Assembly: GCF_036964665.1 (NCBI RefSeq)
Contig: NZ_JBAMDA010000001.1
Coordinates: 186,001 to 250,000, forward strand
Direction of reading: 5' to 3'
DNA: 64,000 bases
From: Nitrobacter sp. NHB1
Lineage (GTDB): Bacteria > Pseudomonadota > Alphaproteobacteria > Rhizobiales > Xanthobacteraceae
A model generated the notes under the pieces. That model did not search any database. It was not told the DNA's origin and saw nothing but the letters and a program-made list of their open reading frames with translations. Shown here piece by piece: positions 9,357-18,380 of this stretch. A program made the position numbers and the translations under genes. Position 1 is the stretch's first letter, and each line of letters opens with the position of its first letter.

Positions 9357-10355
9357 GTGAGCTTGAACGACCCGAACTCGACGCCTTCTTCGTCAGTGTT
9401 TCTGTCGACGGCCGCGCTGCCGGCGCGCGACCGGCTTCCGGTCTGGCGTGAAGTGTTCGGGCAGACGATGGTGCGGCTCGATATCGAGCCGGCGAAAGGA
9501 ACGTCCTTTCACGCCGAGGGCGAACTCTGCGCGCTGCCGGGCGCCGCCTTCGCTTCGGTGACTGTTAGCCCCGTTCGTGTATCCCGAACGCAGCGGCTCA
9601 TCTCCGACGACATGGCCGACATGGTCTTTATCGTCACCGCCGACGCACCGCTGCACATCGCCCAACGCGGCCGCGAACAGGTGCTCGCTGCCGGCGACGC
9701 CATCTTTCTGAGGGGAAGCGAGCGCAGCGTCATCCAGTGCCGAGACAAAGCGAGGTTCACCAACATATCGGTTCCGATCGACGACCTGACGCCGCTGCTG
9801 CCGAACCGGGAAGACGTATCGATGACCGTGGTGAGCAGGCAAAACGGCGCGCTCGACCTGCTCGTCGGCTATGTGGGCCTGCTGCAAGCCCGGCAAAAGC
9901 CCTGTCCGGACGAACTCGGCCGGATCGCCGCCGCTCATATCCGCGACCTCATGGCGGCCGTGATCGGAGCCGAACCGGATTGCGAATCACCGTATGATGA
10001 ACGCGGCGGTGTGCGCGCGGCGCGGCTGCGGGCCATCAAGGCAGACATCGGCGCGCATCTTTGCGAACCGGGCCTTTGCATCGACACGATCGCCGCGCGC
10101 CACGGCATTTCACCACGCTATGTCCGCAAGCTGTTTCAGGGGGAGCAGACGACGTTTTCCGATTTCGTCCTTTTCCTGCGGCTTGAACGGTCGCGGCGGC
10201 TGCTACGCAGTCCGCAGCATGCCACCTGCACGATTGCATCGGTCGCACATGCTTGCGGCTTCGGCGACCTGTCCTATTTCAACCGCACATTCCGGCGCCG
10301 CTACGCCATCACACCATCGGACCTTCGCAATGGAATCCAGGAATCCAGAGCATGA
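9357..10355 (+). CDS. AraC-family transcriptional regulator
   Basis: A 332-residue protein with an N-terminal AraC-binding-like domain (residues about 20-190; LPARDRLPVWREVFG, then a cupin-like region with AGDAIFLRGSERS). The C-terminal double helix-turn-helix includes IDTIAARHGISPRYVRKLF and IASVAHACGFGDLSYFNRTF, the two AraC recognition units. The GTG at 9357 has AGGGGG ten bases upstream; the frame runs further upstream but without a better site. The gene is divergent from the minus-strand envelope operon with about 150 bases between, so it could control it (inference). The inducer is unknown. Confidence 0.85.
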   Translation: MSLNDPNSTPSSSVFLSTAALPARDRLPVWREVFGQTMVRLDIEPAKGTSFHAEGELCALPGAAFASVTVSPVRVSRTQRLISDDMADMVFIVTADAPLHIAQRGREQVLAAGDAIFLRGSERSVIQCRDKARFTNISVPIDDLTPLLPNREDVSMTVVSRQNGALDLLVGYVGLLQARQKPCPDELGRIAAAHIRDLMAAVIGAEPDCESPYDERGGVRAARLRAIKADIGAHLCEPGLCIDTIAARHGISPRYVRKLFQGEQTTFSDFVLFLRLERSRRLLRSPQHATCTIASVAHACGFGDLSYFNRTFRRRYAITPSDLRNGIQESRA

Positions 10356-10360
10356 TCACT

Positions 10361-10486
10361 TCATGTTGAAGCGTATCCTGTGTTGGCGAAGTCGTTGGCG
10401 CATTGCTGCAGGGTGAAGCAGGTCGGTAAGGTGCCGATGCGTTTCCAGGTCGCGTCAAAGGCTCGGCCGCTTTGTGCTGATGCCTC
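10361..10486 (-). pseudogene. IS630-type transposase 3' relic
   Basis: The minus-strand frame ends in about 41 codons that resemble the C-terminus of IS630-family transposases (FDATWKRIGTLPTCFT, then ECAN-like QQCANDFANTGY). No catalytic region remains and the upstream part of the frame does not look like transposase. I read this as the remaining 3' end of a lost element. The family call is from pattern recall, and the fragment is short. Confidence 0.55.
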
Positions 10487-10616
10487 GGGAACGTGCAGGG
10501 CCCGTCGGACGGGCGCCTCGACAAGCAGATCGCCTTCGACCTCGGCATCAGTGAGGTCACGGCGAAGATGCGCCGGGGCAATGCCACGCGCAAATTGGCC
10601 GCTACCCCGATGGGAG
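10474..10616 (+). pseudogene. relic of a FixJ/LuxR-type response-regulator C-terminus
   Basis: Two frames together spell the LuxR-type DNA-binding domain: LMPRER (normally LTPREREV) in one frame, then after a frame change GRLDKQIAFDLGISEVTAKM and RRGNATRKLA in another. Intact FixJ-like regulators read LNKQIA-DLGISE-TVKVHRGN at this point. No receiver domain lies upstream, where the IS630 relic begins. This is a broken fragment, not a working gene. Confidence 0.6.
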
Positions 10617-10943
10617 CGGCACGACCCTCGCCGGTATTCTTGGATGGTCGTATGGGGCAATGCCCAATAAGTGAATTTGGGCCCCGTTTCCCCTCTTACA
10701 CATGGGCGCATGGAAGGCTATATAAAAGGTATATCGGAAATCCATCAATTGAGGAGCGCTCTGATGTCGAATTCGCTGATATCCTGACGCGTCGAAACCT
10801 TCGCTCGCGGCTACATCTGATTTCCCCGCATAGGCGCCGAAACCAGACGATCACAACACGCTGGCCGGTTTCACGGCGCTCCCGATAAAACCCCACCGGA
10901 GCTAGTCGGAACGGCCAGGCTTTACAAAACGAAAGGCACGGCT
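10617..10943. other. gene-free stretch after the relics
   Basis: No convincing coding frame, RNA gene or repeat was seen here. It is somewhat more A+T-rich around 10,700-10,760 and probably holds the promoter of the small membrane protein that follows. Confidence 0.4.
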
Positions 10944-11207
10944 ATGGAAAGTATGGGCAAGGGTAGGATCGTTATTTTGGTAGCATTAACGGCCATACTC
11001 ACCATTACCGGCGTGTGGGCGATTTCAATCCTCAACGGGATCTCCAGCACCGACATGACCATACACGGCTGGATCGCGCTCGGTCTTGGCACGTTTTTTT
11101 CGCTGGTCATCGGATGCGGGTTGATGATCCTGATGTTTATTAGCAGTCGCCGTGGATACGATGAGGCGGCAGACCCCTTCAGGAAACGACACCCGCCTTC
11201 GCAGTAA
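10944..11207 (+). CDS. small two-span membrane protein
   Basis: An 87-residue protein with two predicted membrane helices (IVILVALTAILTITGVWAIS and HGWIALGLGTFFSLVIGCGL continuing to MFI), then a short charged tail (SSRRGYDEAADPFRKRH). Codon use and the conserved-looking HGWIALGLGTFFS segment suggest a real gene, of a type I recall as a hypothetical protein in Bradyrhizobium relatives. The function is unknown. A second in-frame ATG lies three codons in. Confidence 0.65.
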   Translation: MESMGKGRIVILVALTAILTITGVWAISILNGISSTDMTIHGWIALGLGTFFSLVIGCGLMILMFISSRRGYDEAADPFRKRHPPSQ

Positions 11208-11501
11208 CACGGCCAGGGCGGCTGCTTCGAGCATCTCCATCGATCATGGGGGCTGTATCTGCCATGCCGGCGGCAGCCTGATGCTGCGCCGGAATGGCTG
11301 CGTCAGCCATCAACATCCGCCGAACAAACAGGGATGTGAAACGTCCAACATACCGTATCCTCGGTCTCGGACCGTCGAAAACGCCTTACGGAGGCATGGC
11401 GGACGGCAATCACCCCTACGGCGCCGCCCGGCAGATCTTGTCGCGTTGATTTTCTTGGATTTTTGAGCTGATCCCCCAGACCCGGATGTCAGGCTCGGGC
11501 A

Positions 11502-12365
11502 TCAGGCGCTTGCCTGGTCCTTGAAATCAAGCCCGATGTCGAGAATGCCGACGCTGTGCGTGAGCCAGCCGATCGAAATCAGATCGACGCCGGTTGAGGC
11601 GACCGACGGCGCCGTCGCTGGCGTGATGCGACCGGAAGCTTCGATCACCGCCCGGCCGGCGACCATCGCGACGGCTTCGCGGAGCATGTCCGGGCTCATG
11701 TTGTCGAGAAGCACCGCATCGATGCCTTGATCGAGTGCTTCGCGCAATTGATCGAGCGTATCCACCTCCAGTTCGATCTTGACCAGATGCCCGACGCCGC
11801 TTTTCGCACGCTTCATCGCTTCGGTGACGCCGCCGGCGATGGCAACATGGTTGTCCTTGATGAGAACGGCATCGTCGAGGCCGAACCGGTGGTTGCTGCC
11901 CCCACCGACGCGAACGGCGTATTTTTCGATCGCGCGTAAACCGGGCGTTGTCTTGCGCGTGCAGACGATCTTCGCCTTATAATCCTGAACCGCGGCAACC
12001 ACGGATGCTGTCGCCGTGGCGATCCCGCTCAGGCGGCACAGGAAATTCAACGCGACCCGCTCCGCCGTCAAGATACCTCGCGCAGGACCAGACAAGGTCG
12101 CGATCACGTCGCCCGGCTTGACCACCGCGCCATCATCGTGCGCGACCTTCATCTCGATCGCCGGATCGATGAGCTGGAAGGCGAGCCGCGCCAGATCGAT
12201 CCCGGCGACGGCTCCCTGCTGGCGCGCGACAACAAGGGCCGTGGCCCGACGTCCAGCGGGCACGATCGCATCGGTCGTGAGGTCACCCGCGCGGCCGAGA
12301 TCCTCAAGCAAGGCCGCGCGAACCAGCGGTTCGATCATGATGTGCGGGAGAGCAGGGAGCGACAT
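11502..12365 (-). CDS. nadC: nicotinate-nucleotide pyrophosphorylase (carboxylating)
   Basis: A 287-residue protein. NadC converts quinolinate and phosphoribosyl pyrophosphate to nicotinate mononucleotide, CO2 and pyrophosphate in the cytoplasm, the third step of de novo NAD synthesis. Family motifs are visible: ERVALNFLCRLSGIAT, the substrate-binding CTRKTTPGLRAIEKYAV and GGSNHR, KIELEVDTL, and LLDNMSP. Length is normal. It is the last gene of the nadA-nadB-nadC operon, 14 bases after nadB, and depends on the promoter upstream of nadA. Confidence 0.96.
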   Translation of the reverse strand: MSLPALPHIMIEPLVRAALLEDLGRAGDLTTDAIVPAGRRATALVVARQQGAVAGIDLARLAFQLIDPAIEMKVAHDDGAVVKPGDVIATLSGPARGILTAERVALNFLCRLSGIATATASVVAAVQDYKAKIVCTRKTTPGLRAIEKYAVRVGGGSNHRFGLDDAVLIKDNHVAIAGGVTEAMKRAKSGVGHLVKIELEVDTLDQLREALDQGIDAVLLDNMSPDMLREAVAMVAGRAVIEASGRITPATAPSVASTGVDLISIGWLTHSVGILDIGLDFKDQASA

Positions 12366-12379
12366 TGTGTTCCAGCGTG

Positions 12380-13912
12380 CTAGCTGACCAAATCGGGAAT
12401 GTAGTTTTGTGCGGCGTCGAGTGCGTCGCAGAGGCGCAGTGTCGAGCGCTCCGCGCGGATTGTTCGCTCGGGAAAGTCGGTGCGCGCATGCGCGCCGCGG
12501 GTTTCCTCACGGCGCAGCGCGGCGATCACGATCATCAGGGCGACGATGGCCGGGTCACTTGCGGCCTGCTGCGAGGCGGCAAGCGGCGAGAGGGCGCGCG
12601 CGGCCGCGCGCAGCCCGTCGCCGTCGCGCAGCACCCCGGCGGCGCGCGACAGGATCGGCCGGATCAGGGTCGGATCGCTGCTGCCGATGCTTCCCTCCGG
12701 CATCCTGGGGTAACGCCGCTTCGCAGACGCTCTCCCGCTGATGTCCTGGGCGACAAAGCCCGCGCACACCACCGCCTCGAGAAGCGAATTGCTGGCCAGC
12801 CGGTTGGCGCCATGAAGGCCCGTGCAGGCGACTTCACCGCATGCCCAAAGACCGTCAATCGAGGTCCTTCCGCGTTTGTCGACGGCAATTCCACCCATGT
12901 GATAATGCGCGGCGGGACGGACCGGGATCGGCTGCGTTGCCGGATCGATTCCCGCGTCGCGGCAAAACGCGGTGATCGCCGGGAAGCGTCGAGCGAAGTC
13001 GATCCCTTTAAGATCGCGCGAATCGAGAAAGACGCGGTGGCCCGCCGCCATATGCCGCCAGACAGCGCGCGCGACGACGTCGCGAGGCGCAAGCTCGGCG
13101 CCAGGCGTGTCAGCGATAAAGCGATCGCCATTTTCGTCAATGAGCCTCGCCCCTTCGCCGCGCACGGCCTCGCTGATCAGTTTCAGCGGGAAGGAGCCGG
13201 TGTCGAGTGCCGTCGGATGGAACTGGATGAATTCGAGATCGGCCATGATCGCGCCGGCCCGCGCCGCGAGCGCGAGGCCCTGACCGCAGGATCCCGCCGG
13301 ATTGGTCCCATGGAGAAACAATCCGCCGATGCCTCCGGTCGCAACGACGACGCGGTCGGTGGCAAAAGCCACAGGGTTGCGGTCGGTCTGGCAGACGACC
13401 CCTCGCACCGTATTGTCCTCGACGATCAATCGCTGCGCGCGGGTCGCCTCGCATACGGTGATCGAAGGCGTCTCATAGACCTTGCGGACCAAGGTGCGAA
13501 TGATGTCGTGGCCGCTCGCGTCACCTCCGGCATGGACAATCCGGCGGCGCGAGTGGGCCGCCTCAAGGCCAAGCGCGAGGTTGCCATCGCTGTCGCGGTC
13601 GAAAGCCACGCCGAGCCGCGATAGCCGTTCGATCGCAGCCGGCGCATCACTGAGGATCGCTGCGGCAACGCTCTCGTCGCAGAGGCCGTCTCCGGCGGCG
13701 AGGGTGTCCGCCAGATGCAGCGATGCGTCGTCATCCGGCCCGATGCTGGCGGCAATGCCGCCTTGCGCGAGGATGCTCGATGTTTCACAGCCCAACGGTG
13801 CGCTGCTCAAAAGCAGCACCGGTTGCGGCGCCAGCGCAAGGGCCGTCATCAGGCCGGCCAGGCCCCCGCCGATGACGACGGCGCCGCCGTTGGTGTCATG
13901 CACAGTCGTCAT
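12380..13912 (-). CDS. nadB: L-aspartate oxidase
   Basis: A 510-residue FAD flavoprotein that oxidises L-aspartate to iminoaspartate for quinolinate synthesis by NadA. The N-terminal dinucleotide-binding motif ([14 protein letters not shown], about residues 12-25), [12 protein letters not shown], the HTAD-like [11 protein letters not shown], the QFHPTALD block and [18 protein letters not shown] are all present. The frame is open far upstream, but the ATG at 13912 overlaps the nadA stop as ATGA and matches the family N-terminus. The helical C-terminal domain is shorter and more Ala-rich than in E. coli NadB. Confidence 0.95.
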   Translation of the reverse strand: MTTVHDTNGGAVVIGGGLAGLMTALALAPQPVLLLSSAPLGCETSSILAQGGIAASIGPDDDASLHLADTLAAGDGLCDESVAAAILSDAPAAIERLSRLGVAFDRDSDGNLALGLEAAHSRRRIVHAGGDASGHDIIRTLVRKVYETPSITVCEATRAQRLIVEDNTVRGVVCQTDRNPVAFATDRVVVATGGIGGLFLHGTNPAGSCGQGLALAARAGAIMADLEFIQFHPTALDTGSFPLKLISEAVRGEGARLIDENGDRFIADTPGAELAPRDVVARAVWRHMAAGHRVFLDSRDLKGIDFARRFPAITAFCRDAGIDPATQPIPVRPAAHYHMGGIAVDKRGRTSIDGLWACGEVACTGLHGANRLASNSLLEAVVCAGFVAQDISGRASAKRRYPRMPEGSIGSSDPTLIRPILSRAAGVLRDGDGLRAAARALSPLAASQQAASDPAIVALMIVIAALRREETRGAHARTDFPERTIRAERSTLRLCDALDAAQNYIPDLVS

Positions 13913-14892
13913 TTCACCGTCAGCATTCGCTCGACAGCGAGGCGTGCGCGTGCAGCGATGCTGGGGTCGATCGTGACCTCGTGCTGCATCGTCTCCAGCG
14001 CGCGGCGGATATTGCCGAGCGTGATCCTCTTCATGTGCGGGCAGAGATTGCAGGGGCGAATGAACTCTAGGCCGGGATAATCGGTGGCGACGTTGTCGCT
14101 CATCGAGCATTCCGTCAGGAGCACGACCCGAGGCGGCCGTCGGGTGGCGACATAGGAGATCATGGCGGCGGTCGATCCGGCGAAATCGGCTTCCGCCACA
14201 ACCTCCGGCGGACATTCCGGATGAGCCAGGACGACGACGCCGGGGTAATTGTCGCGCAACTGCCGCACCTCTTCGGCGCTGAAGCGCTCATGCACCTCGC
14301 AATGGCCGGTCCAGGCGATCACCTTGACGCGGGTCTCAGCCGCGATGTTCTTCGCCAGATATTCGTCGGGCAGCATGATGACGCGCTCGACGCCGAGGGA
14401 CTCGACGACGGCCTTCGCATTGCCCGACGTGCAGCAGATGTCCGACTCGGCCTTCACCGCGGCCGACGTGTTCACATAGGTGACGATCGGAACGCCGGGA
14501 TAGGTTCGCCGCAACAGCCGCACATCCTCGGGCGTGACCGAATCCGCAAGCGAGCAGCCGGCGCCAAGGTCCGGGATCAGGACCGTCTTTGACGGATTCA
14601 GCAACTTGGCGGTTTCGGCCATGAAGTGCACGCCGGCGAGCACGATCACGTCGGCCTCCACCTGCGTCGCCTCACGGGCCAGCGCGAGGCTGTCGCCAAC
14701 GATATCGGCCACGCCGTGAAAGATCTCCGGTGTCTGGTAATTGTGCGCAAGAACGACCGCGTTGCGGCGCTTCTTCAGCTCGATGATCGCATCGACGTCG
14801 TCAGCGAACGTGGGCCATTCGATCTCGGGGATCGCGTGCCGCACTCTGGGGTAGATTCGGGTCGACGGTCGCAGTTCCATGACGAACGACAT
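13909..14892 (-). CDS. nadA: quinolinate synthase
   Basis: A 327-residue enzyme that condenses iminoaspartate with dihydroxyacetone phosphate to quinolinate using a [4Fe-4S] cluster. Cluster-type cysteines sit in [17 protein letters not shown] and [12 protein letters not shown]. The substrate region has [11 protein letters not shown] and [15 protein letters not shown]-like sequence. The ATG at 14892 is chosen because TTGGAG lies seven bases upstream; another in-frame ATG at 14913 would sit immediately beside the -10 box. It is the first gene of nadABC. Confidence 0.96.
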   Translation of the reverse strand: MSFVMELRPSTRIYPRVRHAIPEIEWPTFADDVDAIIELKKRRNAVVLAHNYQTPEIFHGVADIVGDSLALAREATQVEADVIVLAGVHFMAETAKLLNPSKTVLIPDLGAGCSLADSVTPEDVRLLRRTYPGVPIVTYVNTSAAVKAESDICCTSGNAKAVVESLGVERVIMLPDEYLAKNIAAETRVKVIAWTGHCEVHERFSAEEVRQLRDNYPGVVVLAHPECPPEVVAEADFAGSTAAMISYVATRRPPRVVLLTECSMSDNVATDYPGLEFIRPCNLCPHMKRITLGNIRRALETMQHEVTIDPSIAARARLAVERMLTVK

Positions 14893-14915
14893 GATTATAC
14901 TCCAATCGAGCATCT

Positions 14916-14947
14916 ATTATACTGATATTGAGTATAAGCCTTGTCAA
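14916..14947 (-). promoter_or_regulatory. nadABC promoter
   Basis: On the minus strand a perfect TTGACA (14942-14947) and a perfect TATAAT (14916-14921) precede nadA. The spacer is 20 bases, longer than the ideal 17, so either the promoter is naturally weak or only one hexamer is used as named. The -35 box overlaps the stop codon of nadQ. The NadQ-type palindrome fills the spacer and touches the -10 box. Confidence 0.55.
14918..14936. promoter_or_regulatory. palindromic operator, probable NadQ site
   Basis: A perfect inverted repeat TATACT-N7-AGTATA lies within the nadA promoter. A lone half-site TATACTC recurs at 14896-14902, over the nadA ribosome-binding site. Position and symmetry fit a repressor site for the NadQ-type regulator encoded immediately upstream. 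Binding by NadQ is inferred. Confidence 0.65.
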
Positions 14948-15894
14948 GCCCCCGAAATCGGTAATTTCGTCCCCGCGATCGCACGCTCCGCCAGCACCGC
15001 GCGGCGGAAACGGAAGAGTTTCGCGGGTCGTCCACCGGTCTCCTGGCTCGTCTCGCCGGTGTCCTCCACCAGCTCCTGCTGCTCGATCAAACGGCGAAAG
15101 TTCGGTTTGTGCACGAGTTTCCCAGCCAGCGCTTCAACGCAACGTTGCAATTGCAGCAGCGTGAACGTGTCCGGCATCAGCTCGAAGACCACCGGGCGAT
15201 ATTTGATTTTGGCCCGGAGTCTCGCGATCCCGGTCGCCAAGATCCTGCGATGGTCCAGAATCATGGCGTCACCCGGCACGGCGGCAGTGTTGGCCGCCGG
15301 AGCGGACGGACGGTCGCCTCTGAGAGCTTCCGGGATCAGTCGCGCCTCGTAGAGCAGCTCGTAGCGTTGCAGGACGAGCTCCTCGTTCCAGATGTGGCCG
15401 TCGAAACCGAACAGCATCGCCGCTCGTTGCCGGCGATTGCTCCGCGTCGCCCGGTCGGCCGCCGCTCCAGTCCATCCTGCAAGGCCGGAGCGGAGCGTCT
15501 TCTCCATGGGCGGCGCGCCGAGGCGATGATCCTCCCAGGGGAAATAGCCGTACCAGCTGCGCCAGCTTGCCTCGTACTGACCGGACTCGGCCTGCTCGCG
15601 GGTGAGGCCGAGGTAACTGATCGAGATGATGTGTTGGTCGGCGGTGCCGGTGCGATCCCGATCCGCGAAAGTGTAGAGTTGCTCGACGTAGCCCAGCGGC
15701 AGCCGCGTCTGGCGCTCGACCCAGGCGCGGAGCCCCGATTGCAGCGACCGATGAGCCAGTTCGAAAGGACCCGACGGCAGCGCGTGCTGATCCTGAATTG
15801 TCAAAACACGGGGATCGCCGGAGGTGACCGCCACCAGCAGCGCAATCAGGTCCGCCGCAATTCCCTGTTTGGATGCGGGAGACACCATACGCAT
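14944..15894 (-). CDS. nadQ: NadQ-type Nudix-like transcriptional regulator of NAD synthesis
   Basis: A 316-residue protein with an N-terminal Nudix-like domain (AADLIALLVAVTSGDPRVLT ... GYVEQLYTFADRDR ... ISISYLGLT) and a C-terminal winged-helix-like part (AKIKYRPVVFELMPDTFTLLQLQR through NFRRLIEQQ). This matches the NrtR-related regulators called NadQ in alphaproteobacteria, which repress nadABC. The ATG at 15894 has CCGGAGG six bases upstream and is preferred; longer starts (15933, 15951) exist without a good site and would add a MSDPLAMSDPLG repeat. It lies directly upstream of nadA on the same strand. Confidence 0.8.
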   Translation of the reverse strand: MRMVSPASKQGIAADLIALLVAVTSGDPRVLTIQDQHALPSGPFELAHRSLQSGLRAWVERQTRLPLGYVEQLYTFADRDRTGTADQHIISISYLGLTREQAESGQYEASWRSWYGYFPWEDHRLGAPPMEKTLRSGLAGWTGAAADRATRSNRRQRAAMLFGFDGHIWNEELVLQRYELLYEARLIPEALRGDRPSAPAANTAAVPGDAMILDHRRILATGIARLRAKIKYRPVVFELMPDTFTLLQLQRCVEALAGKLVHKPNFRRLIEQQELVEDTGETSQETGGRPAKLFRFRRAVLAERAIAGTKLPISGA

Positions 15895-16187
15895 GTCTGC
15901 CTCCGGTCGGAGGCGGCCAAGCGGATCACTCATTGCTAGCGGGTCACTCATCGAGCGGGCTCAAGCACCGAAGTCGGGTCCGGGGTCGCGGACATCGGAA
16001 GAGAGTCTTGTCTCATATGGGCAGTATTTGGCGGAACATTCAACCGGACGTCCCCAGCTTGTGACAATCGCTGCACCCCAGACGCTGTCCCCCGGACGCG
16101 GATATCGCGCCGTGCCGTTAGCGTTGCGTTAGAGTTGATGGCAAGATAGTCATGCGACCGGGATCAACCTTTACTTTACGGCCAGCC

Positions 16188-16481
16188 ATGATTCGTCACA
16201 TCGTTTTATTCACCGCGAAAGACAAGGGCGATATCGACAAGATGATCGACGGTCTGTCGTCTCTCAGGGCGATCCCGCATGCGCGCCGGCTCGAGGTCGT
16301 GCGCAACCGGAAGACCGATCAGCTCGGCAACGACATCGACGTTGTCGTTTACGGTGAATTCGACAGCGAGGCGGAACTCGCGGCGTATAAGGCGCACGAT
16401 CTATACCAGGAGTCGACCAGGCGGGTGCGACCGCTCCGGGACTTGCGCTTCGCGGCCGACTACGATGTTCCGGCCGAGTAG
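16188..16481 (+). CDS. Dabb-domain (stress-response A/B barrel) protein
   Basis: A 97-residue protein beginning MIRHIVLFTAKDKGDIDKMI, the typical start of Dabb domains, with HARRLEVVRNRKTD, VVVYGEFDSEAELAAYKAHD and a final strand. These are small ferredoxin-like dimeric proteins; some are catalytic but most are uncharacterised. A longer in-frame start at 16152 is less likely because the family begins at MIRH. It lies 127 bases before bioF on the same strand; a link to biotin synthesis is not established. Confidence 0.8.
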   Translation: MIRHIVLFTAKDKGDIDKMIDGLSSLRAIPHARRLEVVRNRKTDQLGNDIDVVVYGEFDSEAELAAYKAHDLYQESTRRVRPLRDLRFAADYDVPAE

Positions 16482-16608
16482 AGGGTTGACTTCTGACGGT
16501 CGAATTCGAAAGGGTGTTGATCCCCGCTGGAAGCTTGCCGCGGAATCGCGCGGCACGGCTGCCGTCGTTGGTGACGGAAGCGCGACGCTTCCGCTCCGGC
16601 CGGGATAC

Positions 16609-17745
16609 ATGATGATGCACGAGATTTATACGGCAGATTTACAGGCGCTCGCAGGTCGGGGTCGTCTCCGTGCGCTGCGTGGGCGTTCGGGCATCGATCT
16701 CGCGTCGAACGACTATCTTGGTTTGGCTGAATCCGGAGAATTGCGACAGGCCACCGTCGATGCGCTGGCGCGAGGGGTGCCGGTCGGGGCCGGAGGGTCG
16801 CGCCTGTTACGCGGCAATCATCCTGAACATGAAGCGCTGGAGCGCGAAGCGGCAGCCTATTTCGGCGCCGAGTCTGCGCTCTATTTCGGCGCCGGTTATG
16901 TCGCCAACTTCGCCATCTTCTCGACGCTGCCGCAGCGCGGCGATCTCGTCGTGCATGACGAACTGATCCATGCCAGCGTCCATGAAGGCGTTCGTCGCGG
17001 CCGTGCCGACTCTGTCGGTGTTCCTCACAACGATATCGATGCTTTTGAGTCAGCGATCGTGAAATGGCGTGAGGCCGGCGGCAAGGGCCGGCCATGGTTG
17101 TCGGTTGAAAGCCTCTACAGCATGGATGGCGATAGCCCGAACCTGGCTGAGCTGTTTGCCATCGCCGATCGTCACGATGCGATGGTTGTGATCGACGAGG
17201 CGCATGCGACGGGCGTGCTCGGGCCGCAGGGGAGGGGGCTTGCCGCGCCGTTCGAGGGCCGCGACAATGTCATCACGCTGCACACCTGCGGCAAGGCGTT
17301 GGGGACGGTCGGCGGCTTCATTCTCGCGCCGACGATCATCCGCGACTTTCTGGTTAATCGCGCACGCCCGTTCATTTTTGCCACCGCGCCATCGCCCCTG
17401 ATCGCCGCGGTGACGCGTGTAGCGCTCGAAATCTCCCGGACCGATCCCGAGCGTCGGGAACGCCTGGCGCGTCTGGTGCAGTTCGCGGGAGGCGAACTGC
17501 GTCGGCGCTGCAATATCGAACCATCCGGCTCGCAGATCCTTCCGGTGATCGTCGGCCCCGATCAGGCGGCGGTCGCGCTGGCTGCGTCATTGCAGCGCAG
17601 AGGTTTCGATGTTCGGGCGATCCGTCCGCCGACGGTCCCCGAAGGCACCGCGCGGCTTCGCATCGCGTTGACGCTCCATGTCGATGAGGCGATCGTCACT
17701 GAGTTGTTCGCGGCTTTGGCCGAAGACATGCGGATAGCTGCGTGA
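16609..17745 (+). CDS. bioF: 8-amino-7-oxononanoate synthase
   Basis: A 378-residue PLP enzyme that condenses pimeloyl-ACP (or -CoA) with L-alanine, the first committed step of biotin ring assembly. Visible motifs are [38 protein letters not shown] and the PLP-lysine region [12 protein letters not shown] (lysine about residue 229). The frame runs far upstream, but family proteins start near MHEIYTADL, so the ATG cluster at 16609-16617 is the start. The stop overlaps the bioD GTG start by four bases. Confidence 0.95.
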   Translation: MMMHEIYTADLQALAGRGRLRALRGRSGIDLASNDYLGLAESGELRQATVDALARGVPVGAGGSRLLRGNHPEHEALEREAAAYFGAESALYFGAGYVANFAIFSTLPQRGDLVVHDELIHASVHEGVRRGRADSVGVPHNDIDAFESAIVKWREAGGKGRPWLSVESLYSMDGDSPNLAELFAIADRHDAMVVIDEAHATGVLGPQGRGLAAPFEGRDNVITLHTCGKALGTVGGFILAPTIIRDFLVNRARPFIFATAPSPLIAAVTRVALEISRTDPERRERLARLVQFAGGELRRRCNIEPSGSQILPVIVGPDQAAVALAASLQRRGFDVRAIRPPTVPEGTARLRIALTLHVDEAIVTELFAALAEDMRIAA

Positions 17746-18380
17746 GTACGCGGATTATTGTAACGGGCACGGATACCGGCATCGGCAAGACGGTTTTCTC
17801 GGCGGCTCTTGCCGGCGCTCTCGACGGATTTTACTGGAAGCCGATCCAGGCGGGGCTGGACGAAGAAACGGACTCGCAAACTGTGTTGCGGTTGTCGGGC
17901 CTTGCCGCCGGGCGCGTGTTGCCGGAAGCCTATCGGTTGCGGACGCCGGCGTCGCCGCATCTCGCCGCCGAGCTTGACGGCGTGACCATCGAACACGAGG
18001 CGCTGCATATTCCGGAGAAGGACCGTCCGCTGGTGGTCGAAGGCGCCGGCGGTTTGTTGGTGCCGCTGACGCGCACCATCACCTATCTTGACGTCATGGC
18101 GCGGTGGCGCGTTCCGGTGGTGCTCTGCGCCCGTACGGCGCTTGGCACCATCAATCACAGTCTGCTGTCGATCGAGGCGCTGCGCGCGCGGGGCGTTGCG
18201 ATGCTTGGCATCGCGTTCATCGGCGAAGAGAACGTCGAATCCGAACGGATCATCACCGAGATGGGCAAGGTGCGGCGTCTCGGCCGTCTGCCGCCTGTTG
18301 CACCGTTGACGCGCGATACGTTGCGCGACGCTTTTGCCGGCGGCTTCGCTATCGGTGATTTTCTGAAAGGACCGGCCTGA
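17742..18380 (+). CDS. bioD: dethiobiotin synthetase
   Basis: A 212-residue ATP-dependent carboxylase that closes the ureido ring of 7,8-diaminononanoate to give dethiobiotin. It has the P-loop GTDTGIGKT (residues about 8-16), the FYWKPIQAG segment, [12 protein letters not shown] and a [12 protein letters not shown] block, all typical of BioD. It starts with GTG inside the bioF stop and ends on the first base of the bioA start, so it is translationally coupled on both sides. Confidence 0.95.
   Translation: MSTRIIVTGTDTGIGKTVFSAALAGALDGFYWKPIQAGLDEETDSQTVLRLSGLAAGRVLPEAYRLRTPASPHLAAELDGVTIEHEALHIPEKDRPLVVEGAGGLLVPLTRTITYLDVMARWRVPVVLCARTALGTINHSLLSIEALRARGVAMLGIAFIGEENVESERIITEMGKVRRLGRLPPVAPLTRDTLRDAFAGGFAIGDFLKGPA

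Noticed and set aside
11208-11501. Frame continuing after the small membrane protein toward nadC
   Set aside because: It has no start with a ribosome-binding site, no domain, and irregular codon use; I see no gene here.
12365-13624. 419-codon plus-strand frame opposite nadB
   Set aside because: nadB motifs are unambiguous on the minus strand; the opposite frame has no family features.
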